64,000 nt of DNA from UBA7662 sp036787895. GTDB lineage: Bacteria > Bacteroidota > Bacteroidia > UBA7662. Where the stretch lies: positions 8,470 to 72,469 of the forward strand of contig DAIQOK010000020.1 of assembly GCA_036787895.1 (NCBI GenBank), given 5' to 3'. Positions 40,151 to 47,967 of the stretch are shown piece by piece; within the stretch, counting starts at the first letter, position 1; every line of letters begins with the position of its first letter. The notes under the pieces are model-generated. The model did not search any database and was not told the origin of the DNA. It was given only the letters and a program-made list of their open reading frames with translations. Both the position numbers and the translations under genes were made by a program.

Positions 40151-41050
40151 TCAAAAAATTTCTTTCGCCAGCCGATAAGTGTTGGCGTGTGCCTCAATTA
40201 TATCACTTATTTTTTCTGAGTAACCCCCACCCATACATACAACCAATGGTACTTTTCGGCGATAAGCTTCAATCAATACCAGCTTATCCCGTGCTTTACA
40301 TCCTTCTCTGCTTAGTTTTAATTTACCCAACTTATCTGTTGCCAACACATCTACCCCTGCCTGATAAAATATAAAATCGGGCTGTATTTCATCCAAAAGT
40401 GATGGCAGAGTTTCTCCCAACGTATACAGGTAAGAATCATCTCCCGTCCCACTGGGGAGGGCGATATCCAAATCTGATTTCTCCTTATGTAGCGGGAAAT
40501 TGTCCTGCCCATGCAAACTGAAAGTATAAACACGCTTCTCTCTTTCAAAAATGGCCGCTGTGCCATTACCCTGATGTACATCCAGGTCGATGATTAACAC
40601 TTGTTTGGCTATGCTCAAATCGAGAAGATACTGTGCCGCAATGGCTTGGTCATTCAATAAACAAAAACCTTCACCTGCGTCTTTAAAAGCATGGTGAGTG
40701 CCACCGGCAATATTGAAGGCTATGCCGTCTATCAAGGCATGATGGCAGGCAGTTACCGTACCCTGTGCAATACGCAACTCCCGCTCAACCAGTTGAGCCG
40801 AGAGCGGAAAGCCTATCCGCCTGATTTCCGGCTTCGACAAATTTAAATTGACCAATCTATCCACATAGACAGCATCGTGTACCTGCTTTACTACAGACAA
40901 CTCAATTGGCTCAGGAGCGAAAAACTGACGTCTGTCTATGGTGCCTTCATAACATAGCTGCTCAGGCAGGAGCTCGTATTTAAGCATCGGAAATCGGTGA
41001 CCTTCCGGCAATGGATGTTTGAAGATGGGATGATAAGCTATGCTAAACAC
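40151..41050 (-). CDS. Histone-deacetylase-family deacetylase
   Basis: A 299-residue HDAC-fold hydrolase. 'IAYHPIFKHPLPEGHRFPMLKYELLPEQL' is the usual bacterial start. 'AGGTHHAFKDAGEGFCLLND' holds the catalytic His pair, 'IIDLDVHQGNGTA' supplies zinc ligands Asp and His, and 'YQAGVDVLATDKLG' and 'GGGYSE' complete the site. Bacterial members deacetylate acetylpolyamines, acetoin-related compounds or proteins. No ATG is available. GTG at 41050 is chosen because it gives the family start and lies four bases after a -7 element (TATTTTTG); a TTG at 41068 would lie upstream of that element. Confidence 0.88.
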   Translation of the reverse strand: MFSIAYHPIFKHPLPEGHRFPMLKYELLPEQLCYEGTIDRRQFFAPEPIELSVVKQVHDAVYVDRLVNLNLSKPEIRRIGFPLSAQLVERELRIAQGTVTACHHALIDGIAFNIAGGTHHAFKDAGEGFCLLNDQAIAAQYLLDLSIAKQVLIIDLDVHQGNGTAAIFEREKRVYTFSLHGQDNFPLHKEKSDLDIALPSGTGDDSYLYTLGETLPSLLDEIQPDFIFYQAGVDVLATDKLGKLKLSREGCKARDKLVLIEAYRRKVPLVVCMGGGYSEKISDIIEAHANTYRLAKEIF

Positions 41051-41054
41051 CTTG

Positions 41055-41062
41055 CAAAAATA
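41055..41062 (-). promoter_or_regulatory. -7 element TATTTTTG of the HDAC-family gene
   Basis: Exact TAnnTTTG on the minus strand, followed by four bases and GTG. It supports both the GTG start and a leaderless message. Confidence 0.5.
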
Positions 41063-41083
41063 GCACAACCGCGCTTGAGCCGC

Positions 41084-41113
41084 TTTGTTCGCAACAAGAG
41101 TTCTTTATCTTCG
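41084..41113 (+). promoter_or_regulatory. Promoter of the lipoprotein/abgT operon (TTTG-N18-TATCTTCG)
   Basis: TTTG at 41084-41087 and TATCTTCG at 41106-41113 with an 18-bp spacer; the ATG follows after nine bases. It overlaps the upstream region of the divergent HDAC gene. Confidence 0.6.
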
Positions 41114-41122
41114 CCTTTGAAG

Positions 41123-41725
41123 ATGATAAATCACCTACAACTCCTGCTCTTAGTAGTTCTTTTTGGAACCACTTCCTGCGCTTTGCTTCGAAAAAAGGAC
41201 AAAGACGCTTCCATTAAGGAGATTCCGATGGAAAGTATCTTGAAATACCTTTCAGATCCCAAACCCGACCCGGTACTACTCATACTCGAGCCGGAAGCAG
41301 CTTTCACACAACGTATGCTCGACTATGGCTACAATCTGGTTCAGGTCATAGATGAAGAACAACAAGCTGAATTCAGGTCGCCTTTCGCAGAATATCCTGA
41401 TGTCCGGTTGCGCCTTTCCAGCTTCATGCAAGGAAAAATTGGCGAAGACATGGATTACAGTGGCATATTGATGGATGAAGGTAGACTAGGAAGACCTATT
41501 GGAATTAATCAGAATCGGGAAATGATCCAATTGTTATGGACGCGTTTGGCTAAGGATGCCACCCTTTTTTATTTCCATTACAACTCGGAAGCTGCGATTT
41601 ATGGCAAAAAAACTTCCTCATTCAAGCCTGAAGAAATCATCGATCTTGTTCGATTTAAATTTAATCAGATTCAAACAGATTCTACCTCCATCCCTGGAAT
41701 ACACGTCATAAAATTCACCAAATGA
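41123..41725 (+). CDS. Lipoprotein of unknown function, coupled to abgT
   Basis: A 200-residue lipoprotein. MINHLQLLLLVVLFGTTSC is a lipoprotein signal with the lipidated Cys at 19, followed by a basic stretch (LLRKKDKD). The globular part ('PVLLILEPEAAFTQRMLDYGYNLVQVIDEEQQAEF', 'YSGILMDEGRLGRPIG', 'MIQLLWTRLAKDATLFYFHYN') has an alternating beta/alpha look, but I do not recognise the family. The start is set by the signal peptide and promoter, not by the longer reading frame. Its stop overlaps the abgT start (ATGA), so it may be an accessory protein of that transporter. Confidence 0.72.
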   Translation: MINHLQLLLLVVLFGTTSCALLRKKDKDASIKEIPMESILKYLSDPKPDPVLLILEPEAAFTQRMLDYGYNLVQVIDEEQQAEFRSPFAEYPDVRLRLSSFMQGKIGEDMDYSGILMDEGRLGRPIGINQNREMIQLLWTRLAKDATLFYFHYNSEAAIYGKKTSSFKPEEIIDLVRFKFNQIQTDSTSIPGIHVIKFTK

Positions 41726-43251
41726 GCTTAGAAAAACGCTCTGCTGTCGACCGTTTTTTGTCGGTAGTAGAAAAATTAGGAAATGCACTACCTCATCCAG
41801 CGACACTTTTCGCTGGATTTGCAGCATTTGTGGTATTAATGTCGTGGGTTGCAGCACAGTTTGATTTGTCGGTCATTCATCCTGGTACCGGAGAAACCAT
41901 CACTCCTGTGAATCTCATCTCGGCTAAAGGTTTACACCTGATTCTGGAAAAAATGGTGGTCAACTTCACCAGTTTCGCTCCATTGGGAACGGTATTGGTG
42001 GCCTTGTTGGGTATTGGTATTGCCGAAGGTAGCGGGTTAATTGGGTCGTTACTGCGGAAAATAGTGCTGGCAGCTCCAAAAAAACTGCTTACACTGGTTA
42101 TAGTGTTTGCTGGTGTTATCTCCAATACTGCCAGTGAAGTGGGTTATGTACTGCTGGTACCCTTAGCTGCGGTCATCTTTTTAGCGGCTGGTCGGCATCC
42201 TCTCGCCGGATTAGCGGCTGCTTTTGCCGGGGTTTCGGGGGGCTATAGCGCTAATTTATTGCTGGGCACTATCGACCCTTTATTGGCCGGATTATCGGAA
42301 GAAGCCGCGCGGATCATTGATGCATCTTATGTCGTGAATCCCGCAGCGAACTATTATTTTATGTTCGGCTCTACCTTTTTGATTTCCATATTGGGCACTT
42401 GGGTCACCGAAAAAATTGTCATACCACGCTTAGGTACCTACAACGGTGATGAAAAGCCGGAAGAAATACGCTCCTTAACCGCTGCCGAAAAAAAGGGATT
42501 ACGTTGGGCTGGTATTACGCTCGTTTTGAGCATTGCTTTCATATTAGGTGGACTTATTCCGGATAATGGCTATTTGCGCAACCCGCTTGATGGCGGCATT
42601 TTGAAATCGCCTTTTATGTCGGGCATTGTGGCCTTTATTTTCTTGATGTCGGCGCTGTGCGGGATTGCCTATGGCATTGCTGCAGGCACCTTTAAAAACG
42701 ACAGCGATGTGATGAAAGGCATGTCTAAATCGATGGAGACCCTGGGGTCATACATAGTGCTGGTGTTTTTTGCTGCTCAATTCGTAGCCTTTTTTAACTG
42801 GACAAATTTAGGGCTGATATTCGCCATCAAAGGAGCTGATGTGCTCAAAGCATCGGGCATGAATGATATTGCTTTGATGAGCGCATTCATATTTATAGCA
42901 GCAGCAATTAACCTGATCATGGGGAGTGCCTCGGCCAAATGGGCCATTATGGCGCCTGTGTTTATTCCCATGTTTATGTTGTTGGGGTATAGCCCTGAAT
43001 TTACCCAATGTGCATATAGGATAGGCGATAGCGTGACCAATATTATTTCTCCCATGATGTCCTATTTCGCACTTATCGTTGCTTTTATTCAACGTTATGA
43101 CAAAAAAGCAGGCATAGGAACGGTTATCTCTACCATGCTACCCTACAGCATTGCCTTCCTATTAGGCTGGATGATTTTATTTGGCATCTGGATATCATTG
43201 GATATTCCGATTGGTCCGGGATCAAATATTTTTATTCCGTTAAAACCGTAA
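41722..43251 (+). CDS. abgT: AbgT-family transporter (p-aminobenzoyl-glutamate type)
   Basis: A 509-residue membrane protein with about 12 hydrophobic segments plus hairpins. 'RFLSVVEKLGNALPHPATLFAGFAAFVVLMSW', 'FAPLGTVLVALLGIGIAEGSGLIGSLLRK', 'NTASEVGYVLLVPLAAVIF', 'GGYSANLLLGTIDPLLAGLSEEAA' and 'GSASAKWAIMAPVFIPMFMLLGYSPEFTQCAYRIGDSVTNIISPM' are typical of AbgT. Members import p-aminobenzoyl-glutamate or, in some bacteria, export sulfonamides. Coupled to the preceding lipoprotein and followed by a YceI lipoprotein gene after 48 bases. Confidence 0.93.
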   Translation: MSLEKRSAVDRFLSVVEKLGNALPHPATLFAGFAAFVVLMSWVAAQFDLSVIHPGTGETITPVNLISAKGLHLILEKMVVNFTSFAPLGTVLVALLGIGIAEGSGLIGSLLRKIVLAAPKKLLTLVIVFAGVISNTASEVGYVLLVPLAAVIFLAAGRHPLAGLAAAFAGVSGGYSANLLLGTIDPLLAGLSEEAARIIDASYVVNPAANYYFMFGSTFLISILGTWVTEKIVIPRLGTYNGDEKPEEIRSLTAAEKKGLRWAGITLVLSIAFILGGLIPDNGYLRNPLDGGILKSPFMSGIVAFIFLMSALCGIAYGIAAGTFKNDSDVMKGMSKSMETLGSYIVLVFFAAQFVAFFNWTNLGLIFAIKGADVLKASGMNDIALMSAFIFIAAAINLIMGSASAKWAIMAPVFIPMFMLLGYSPEFTQCAYRIGDSVTNIISPMMSYFALIVAFIQRYDKKAGIGTVISTMLPYSIAFLLGWMILFGIWISLDIPIGPGSNIFIPLKP

Positions 43252-43299
43252 ACCATTTAAAGCATCTGCGTGTTAGATGAACTCATCAAATAACATCTT

Positions 43300-43956
43300 A
43301 TGCATAAATTCTTTTTTATCGCCCTGTTCTCAAGTGCAAGCTTGTTTGTTTCCTGTTCCAATTCTGAGCCAACGGCGGAATCAACTGAAGTGGCTGAAGC
43401 AGTCGTAAATGAAAATGCGTCAACTTACATCATTAAAGCAAATACTCCCTTAAAATGGCTGGGAAAAAAGCTAACAGGTGAGCATTTCGGCACTATCGCC
43501 ACTTCCGAAGGCAAGTTGATGGTAGAAGGAAGTAATTTGGTCGGTGGGCAAATCAAACTAGATATGAATAGTATCACCGTTCTCGACCTGACCGATCCGG
43601 GCAAAAATGCTGATTTAACAGATCACCTCAAGTCAGCCGACTTTTTCTCTGTCGACAAACACCCAGAAGGCAGTTTTGAAATCACGGGGGTTGAGCAGCT
43701 AAGTACGCCGGACGCTCAGGGTAATACCCATATGATCAACGGAAATTTAACCATCAAAGGCATCGTTCAAGGCATTCGCTTCCCGGCTCGCGTTGAAATT
43801 ACTGATGACAAGGTGGAAGCCAAGGCCAATTTCAATATCGACCGAACTTTGTGGGACATTCGCTACCGTTCCGGTAAATTTTTCCCTGAATTAGGCGACA
43901 AAGTTATTGACGACCAAATTGGCATTACGCTGGACTTTATCGCAACAAAAGCCTGA
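43300..43956 (+). CDS. YceI-family lipoprotein
   Basis: A 218-residue lipoprotein. The signal MHKFFFIALFSSASLFVSC has its lipidated Cys at residue 19, followed by an acidic linker (SNSEPTAESTEVAEAVV). The YceI domain then runs 'LKWLGKKLTGEHFGTIATSEGKLMVEG', 'DLTDHLKSADFFSVDKHPEGSFEITG' and 'INGNLTIKGIVQGIRFPARVEI'. It probably binds a hydrophobic isoprenoid-like ligand on the periplasmic side. It differs from the soluble YceI at 14.3 kb by its lipid anchor. Ends at a strong terminator. Confidence 0.9.
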   Translation: MHKFFFIALFSSASLFVSCSNSEPTAESTEVAEAVVNENASTYIIKANTPLKWLGKKLTGEHFGTIATSEGKLMVEGSNLVGGQIKLDMNSITVLDLTDPGKNADLTDHLKSADFFSVDKHPEGSFEITGVEQLSTPDAQGNTHMINGNLTIKGIVQGIRFPARVEITDDKVEAKANFNIDRTLWDIRYRSGKFFPELGDKVIDDQIGITLDFIATKA

Positions 43957-43974
43957 TAATAATCAGCTTAGATG

Positions 43975-44005
43975 AAGCGGCAGTTTTTTAACTGCCGCTT
44001 TTTTA
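43975..44005 (+). terminator. Intrinsic terminator after the YceI lipoprotein gene
   Basis: An 11-bp perfect stem (AAGCGGCAGTT / AACTGCCGCTT) with a TTTT loop and a following T run. Confidence 0.9.
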
Positions 44006-44115
44006 TTACCAAGACAGCAGAATATCATGCCTAATTTCAAAATCTGGAAAATTTATAGGCATTATTAAACCATTTAATTGATACAAAGACTAAATTGGCT
44101 TAAAATGAAAACTAC

Positions 44116-46692
44116 TTGAGACTAACCCTCCTTTTATTAATTCTCCTTTTGGGAAACTGTCTCATCCATGCACAAAGTGTAGTGTCCGATAGCGACCGGG
44201 TGATAGTTTTAGGTGGCAATTACGAGGAAGTTTACCTCGACAGTCTTGAAGCTGTTTATAAGCGTAGAAAAGCTCAATCTAAATTCGATTCAACCACCTT
44301 ATCTATCGCCTTAGAATTAACCAATAAGTTTGGTCAACTTAATCCCGAAAAAGGTTTGGCTTTCGCCGACGACGGGTTGGAAGTAGCAAGTAATATGCGT
44401 CGTGAAGATTATACTAGTAATTTTTATGCCGCCAAAGGGCTCATTTACCGACAGAAAGGATATTTAGATTTGGCCTTAAATGCTTTTCAAAAAGCCCTTA
44501 CCATAGTTGAAAAGTACAAATTAAGACAAACCTTACATTATGCCTTGATTGATATTGGAAACATCTATTATGACCAAAAAGATTACGACAAGGCATTAAA
44601 CTACTATCAGGCAGCAGCAACTCGAGCGCAAGAACTTAAACATGGGCGAGGAAGTGCAGTGGCATTAAACAATGTAGCTATAGTATACCGGCAAAAGGGT
44701 GATTTCGAACGGGCCATGGTTTTCTTTAATAAGGCGCTCGATCAGCGAATAAAGTCGGGAGAGTATATTTTATTGGGGCATTCTTACCTCTATATCTCCA
44801 ACCTCTACCTACGCCTGAATAAATTAGATAGTGCGCTCCACTTTGCCCTTCGAGCCATAGACAGTTTGGGGAAATACCAAGTCTGGAATGAATATGCTTG
44901 GGCGCATGTTACAGCAGCCCGGGCACATTATGCCCTCGGTGCCTATGAAGCTGGCGACAAGGCTTTTGAGAAAGCAAGAATAAAACTTAAAGAACTCCGC
45001 TTCCCTTTGGAGGTAAATGAAATCAATATTATCCATGCCAATGAAAAGCTGAAACGAGGTCAGGTGATGGAAGCATTAAATATGCTGCAAAAAGAACTCG
45101 AAGTAGCTGAAGCCACTAAGAACCTTATCCTGGCAAAAAATGCCTGTTCCAGTCTATATAATCATTACAAAGAGGTAAACAATAGCAAAGAAGCACTTTA
45201 CTACTTTGAAAAATTAGTAGGATTCGAACGTCAAAGCCGAGACCAGGAAATGGAACGGAATCTGGCTGATATGGAATTGAAATTTTTGTTGAATTCTAAG
45301 GAGTCTGAATTAGAAAAAAGCAAAGAAAGTCTGGCACAGCAACAAGAATTTATTGATAAGATAGAATGGCGCAATCGTTTTTTGATCAGTCTGGCGATCA
45401 TCAATATTATTGCACTTTTTGGGCTTATCTGGGCTTTTTATCAAAAAAGTAAAAACAACCGCAAGCTGCTGGAGCAGAACGACATCATTGAAAAACAAAA
45501 TACTGAGATTCAAACCAATCTCGCACTCCTTGAAAAAGCCAAAGCCCAAACAGAAAAGTTACTACGCGCAAAATCTGAGTTTTTGTCTCATATGAGTCAT
45601 GAAATAAGAACACCCATGAACTCCATTCTCGGGCTAACAGATATGTTATTAGAAGATGTAACAGAAAGTAAATCGCACGACAAGCTACAGTCCATTAAAT
45701 ACGCTGCCGACGTACTTCTGGTTATCATTAATGATATATTAGACATAGCCAGCATTGAAGAAGGTAAAATTGGCATCAACCTCGAGCCGACAGATTTACG
45801 CCGGATGTTCAAAGAGCTTGAAAATAACCTTGGATTCAAGGCAAAACAGAAAAAAGTAGCGTTATTGCTTGAATTAGCACCGGATTTGCCAGCGCAAGTT
45901 TTCGCAGATCAGACCCGACTTTTTCAAGTGCTCATGAACCTGGTATCTAATGCTATAAAATTCACAGAAAAGGGTCACGTGAAACTGAGTTGTGCAGTAC
46001 TGAAAAGCGATGAGAAAGGCGTTCAATTGCGCTTTCAGGTCGTAGATACTGGCATAGGGATACCCCTTGAAAAGCAGGCTTCCATATTCGAAAGTTTCAA
46101 TCAGGGAGGTAAAGAAATTCAACGAACTTACGGAGGAACTGGTCTCGGCTTGACAATTACACGTCGATTATTGCAACTTTTCGACAGCGAAATCAAGCTT
46201 AAATCTATGCCAGGTGTAGGCTCAGAGTTCAGCTTCGACATGCATTTTGACCTGGCCAAAAACGAGCCAGCAAAGCAAAAAGCCGACCCTAAATTACCTG
46301 AGAAAGAGCTCGAAGGTTTAAAGCTCTTATATGTTGAGGACAACGAAATGAACCAGAAAGTCATGTCTCTTCTCTTAAGCCGGGCAAATGTTCAACTCAA
46401 CTTTGCGTTTAATGGTAAAGAGGCGTTGGAATTACTTCAGGAGCATGATTATGATGGTGTTTTGATGGATTTCCACATGCCCGTGATGGACGGCTTAAGT
46501 TGTAGCAGGGCGATTCGTTCAGGCGCTTACCCCCTTCGAAACAGCAATATTCCAATAATTGGCATTACAGCCGACGTATTTGAAGAAAGTACCCACGAAG
46601 GCATGCTTAGTGGCATGAACACCACTATTAAAAAGCCAATCAATAAAAGAGAGCTTTTTAGTGCAATCGTAAGGCTTTGCCGGCAGCCCTAA
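44116..46692 (+). CDS. TPR-containing hybrid histidine kinase / response regulator
   Basis: An 858-residue hybrid kinase. A signal-like N-terminus (LTLLLLILLLGNCLIHAQ) is followed by about six TPR-like repeats (about 85-400), e.g. 'YDQKDYDKALNYYQAAATRAQ'. Next come a coiled coil, one membrane helix (about 418-438), HisKA with His495 ('SHMSHEIRTPMNSI'), HATPase ('NLVSNAIKFTEKG', 'GGTGLGLTI') and a receiver with Asp785 ('GVLMDFHMP'). No DNA-binding output. The start is unusual: the frame opens with TTG, while an ATG 11 bases upstream (44105) reads MKTT and hits a TGA overlapping that TTG. One extra base would join them into a normal signal peptide, so a one-base deletion or sequence error is possible. 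Confidence 0.88.
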   Translation: MRLTLLLLILLLGNCLIHAQSVVSDSDRVIVLGGNYEEVYLDSLEAVYKRRKAQSKFDSTTLSIALELTNKFGQLNPEKGLAFADDGLEVASNMRREDYTSNFYAAKGLIYRQKGYLDLALNAFQKALTIVEKYKLRQTLHYALIDIGNIYYDQKDYDKALNYYQAAATRAQELKHGRGSAVALNNVAIVYRQKGDFERAMVFFNKALDQRIKSGEYILLGHSYLYISNLYLRLNKLDSALHFALRAIDSLGKYQVWNEYAWAHVTAARAHYALGAYEAGDKAFEKARIKLKELRFPLEVNEINIIHANEKLKRGQVMEALNMLQKELEVAEATKNLILAKNACSSLYNHYKEVNNSKEALYYFEKLVGFERQSRDQEMERNLADMELKFLLNSKESELEKSKESLAQQQEFIDKIEWRNRFLISLAIINIIALFGLIWAFYQKSKNNRKLLEQNDIIEKQNTEIQTNLALLEKAKAQTEKLLRAKSEFLSHMSHEIRTPMNSILGLTDMLLEDVTESKSHDKLQSIKYAADVLLVIINDILDIASIEEGKIGINLEPTDLRRMFKELENNLGFKAKQKKVALLLELAPDLPAQVFADQTRLFQVLMNLVSNAIKFTEKGHVKLSCAVLKSDEKGVQLRFQVVDTGIGIPLEKQASIFESFNQGGKEIQRTYGGTGLGLTITRRLLQLFDSEIKLKSMPGVGSEFSFDMHFDLAKNEPAKQKADPKLPEKELEGLKLLYVEDNEMNQKVMSLLLSRANVQLNFAFNGKEALELLQEHDYDGVLMDFHMPVMDGLSCSRAIRSGAYPLRNSNIPIIGITADVFEESTHEGMLSGMNTTIKKPINKRELFSAIVRLCRQP

Positions 46693-47369
46693 TGAGCCGA
46701 GCTATCTACTGCCCTATTCAAAAATTCAGCGAAAGGTTTGAGCTGCTCACATTGATAGCTTAAGTAGGTAATGAATTGGTCGTTTGACAAATCATGTGCT
46801 GTTAACGGCAATGCAAGCACAAAATTTTTCTGTTTCAGGTATTCGATGGCAGGATTATCAGCCTCATAACCTTTGGGTGGCCTACTCAAGCGTTCAGTCG
46901 ACATTTCTTCAAACTTGCCGGCATCATAAATTTCCCGAAGGATATTTTCATACTCCTGGAGATTATAATCAATTTCCTGCCGGATAGCTTGCAAGATATC
47001 GGCAGCAGGCATCCAAATGCCACAGGCTAAAAAGGAACCTTTCGGGTCGATATGCAAATAATAGCCTGCACCAGGATATTTTTTACCCCCTTTAGCGAGA
47101 TAGGCTGAAAAATTTGTTTTGTAGGGGTTTTTATTGGCTGAAAATCGCACATCGCGATTGAGGCGAAACATGGCTGTTTTGGCCGACTGACCAGAGAATG
47201 CGGGTTCAATCAAAATCATGGCTTCAACCCAGTCTTGTACAAGCTGGGTAAATCCGGACCTGCAAAGCTCGTACTTCTCCCGGTTGGCATCGAGCCAAAC
47301 CTTATTGTTATTCATCTCCAATTTTTGGAGAAATGAAAGCGTTTCCGAAACCAGGTACTGATTGGCCAT
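46689..47369 (-). CDS. DUF2461 family protein
   Basis: A 226-residue protein that I recognise as DUF2461 (TIGR02453) from 'SFLQKLEMNNNKVWLDANREKYELCRSGFTQLVQDWVEAM', 'FRLNRDVRFSANKNPYKTNFSAYLAKGGKK' and 'AGYYLHIDPKGSFLACGIWMP'. The family is widespread and uncharacterised; no catalytic motif is clear. It starts one base after the ribE stop and ends sharing four bases with the converging kinase gene. Confidence 0.88.
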   Translation of the reverse strand: MANQYLVSETLSFLQKLEMNNNKVWLDANREKYELCRSGFTQLVQDWVEAMILIEPAFSGQSAKTAMFRLNRDVRFSANKNPYKTNFSAYLAKGGKKYPGAGYYLHIDPKGSFLACGIWMPAADILQAIRQEIDYNLQEYENILREIYDAGKFEEMSTERLSRPPKGYEADNPAIEYLKQKNFVLALPLTAHDLSNDQFITYLSYQCEQLKPFAEFLNRAVDSSAH

Positions 47370-47370
47370 A

Positions 47371-47955
47371 TCAACTTTCCATCAATCTACGAACATACTT
47401 ACCAATGATATCGAACTCGAGATTTACTGTATCTCCTTCACGCAGGATTTTGAATTGCGTATTTTCATAGGTATATGGAATGATAGCTACCGAAAAATAA
47501 TCCTTTCCGGAATCTACCACGGTTAAACTCACCCCGTTAATGCAAATCGACCCTTTTTCAACTGTTATATTGCCTAAGGAGGCATCATAGCTGAAACTAT
47601 ACCTCCAACTCCCTCCTTCTTCTCTCAACGAAGTACAACGGGCTGTCTGATCCACATGTCCTTGAACAATGTGACCATCAAAACGTCCATCAGCTTGCAT
47701 ACATCTTTCCAGATTGATGACAGTGCCCATCTCCCATTCTGCAAGATTTGTTTTGTTTAATGTTTCATGAATGGCAGTGACCGTATGACTAGCTGCATCG
47801 CAGTCTACTACAGTTAAACACACACCATTGTGGGAAACACTCTGGTCGATTTCCAAGTCACCTGAAATCAATGAGCTGATTGTATAATGAATGTTTTTAT
47901 CCTCCTGGGTAATAGATGTAATGACCCCCATATCTTCTATAATGCCTGTAAACAT
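47371..47955 (-). CDS. ribE: Riboflavin synthase alpha subunit
   Basis: A 194-residue enzyme starting MFTGIIEDMGVI, with two lumazine-binding repeats. The first has 'SVSHNGVCLTVVD' and the second 'SICINGVSLTVVDSG', with 'DGHIVQGHVDQTA' between. It converts two molecules of 6,7-dimethyl-8-ribityllumazine to riboflavin and the pyrimidine precursor, normally as a trimer. A -7 element (TAATTTTG) overlaps the stop codon of the upstream gene and ends four bases before the ATG. No FMN riboswitch is visible. Followed by DUF2461 in the same unit. Confidence 0.95.
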   Translation of the reverse strand: MFTGIIEDMGVITSITQEDKNIHYTISSLISGDLEIDQSVSHNGVCLTVVDCDAASHTVTAIHETLNKTNLAEWEMGTVINLERCMQADGRFDGHIVQGHVDQTARCTSLREEGGSWRYSFSYDASLGNITVEKGSICINGVSLTVVDSGKDYFSVAIIPYTYENTQFKILREGDTVNLEFDIIGKYVRRLMES

Positions 47956-47959
47956 GTGT

Positions 47960-47967
47960 CAAAATTA
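47960..47967 (-). promoter_or_regulatory. -7 element TAATTTTG of ribE
   Basis: Exact TAnnTTTG on the minus strand. Its first three bases are the TAA stop of the upstream T9SS gene, and only ACAC separates it from the ribE ATG, predicting a leaderless message. Confidence 0.5.
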
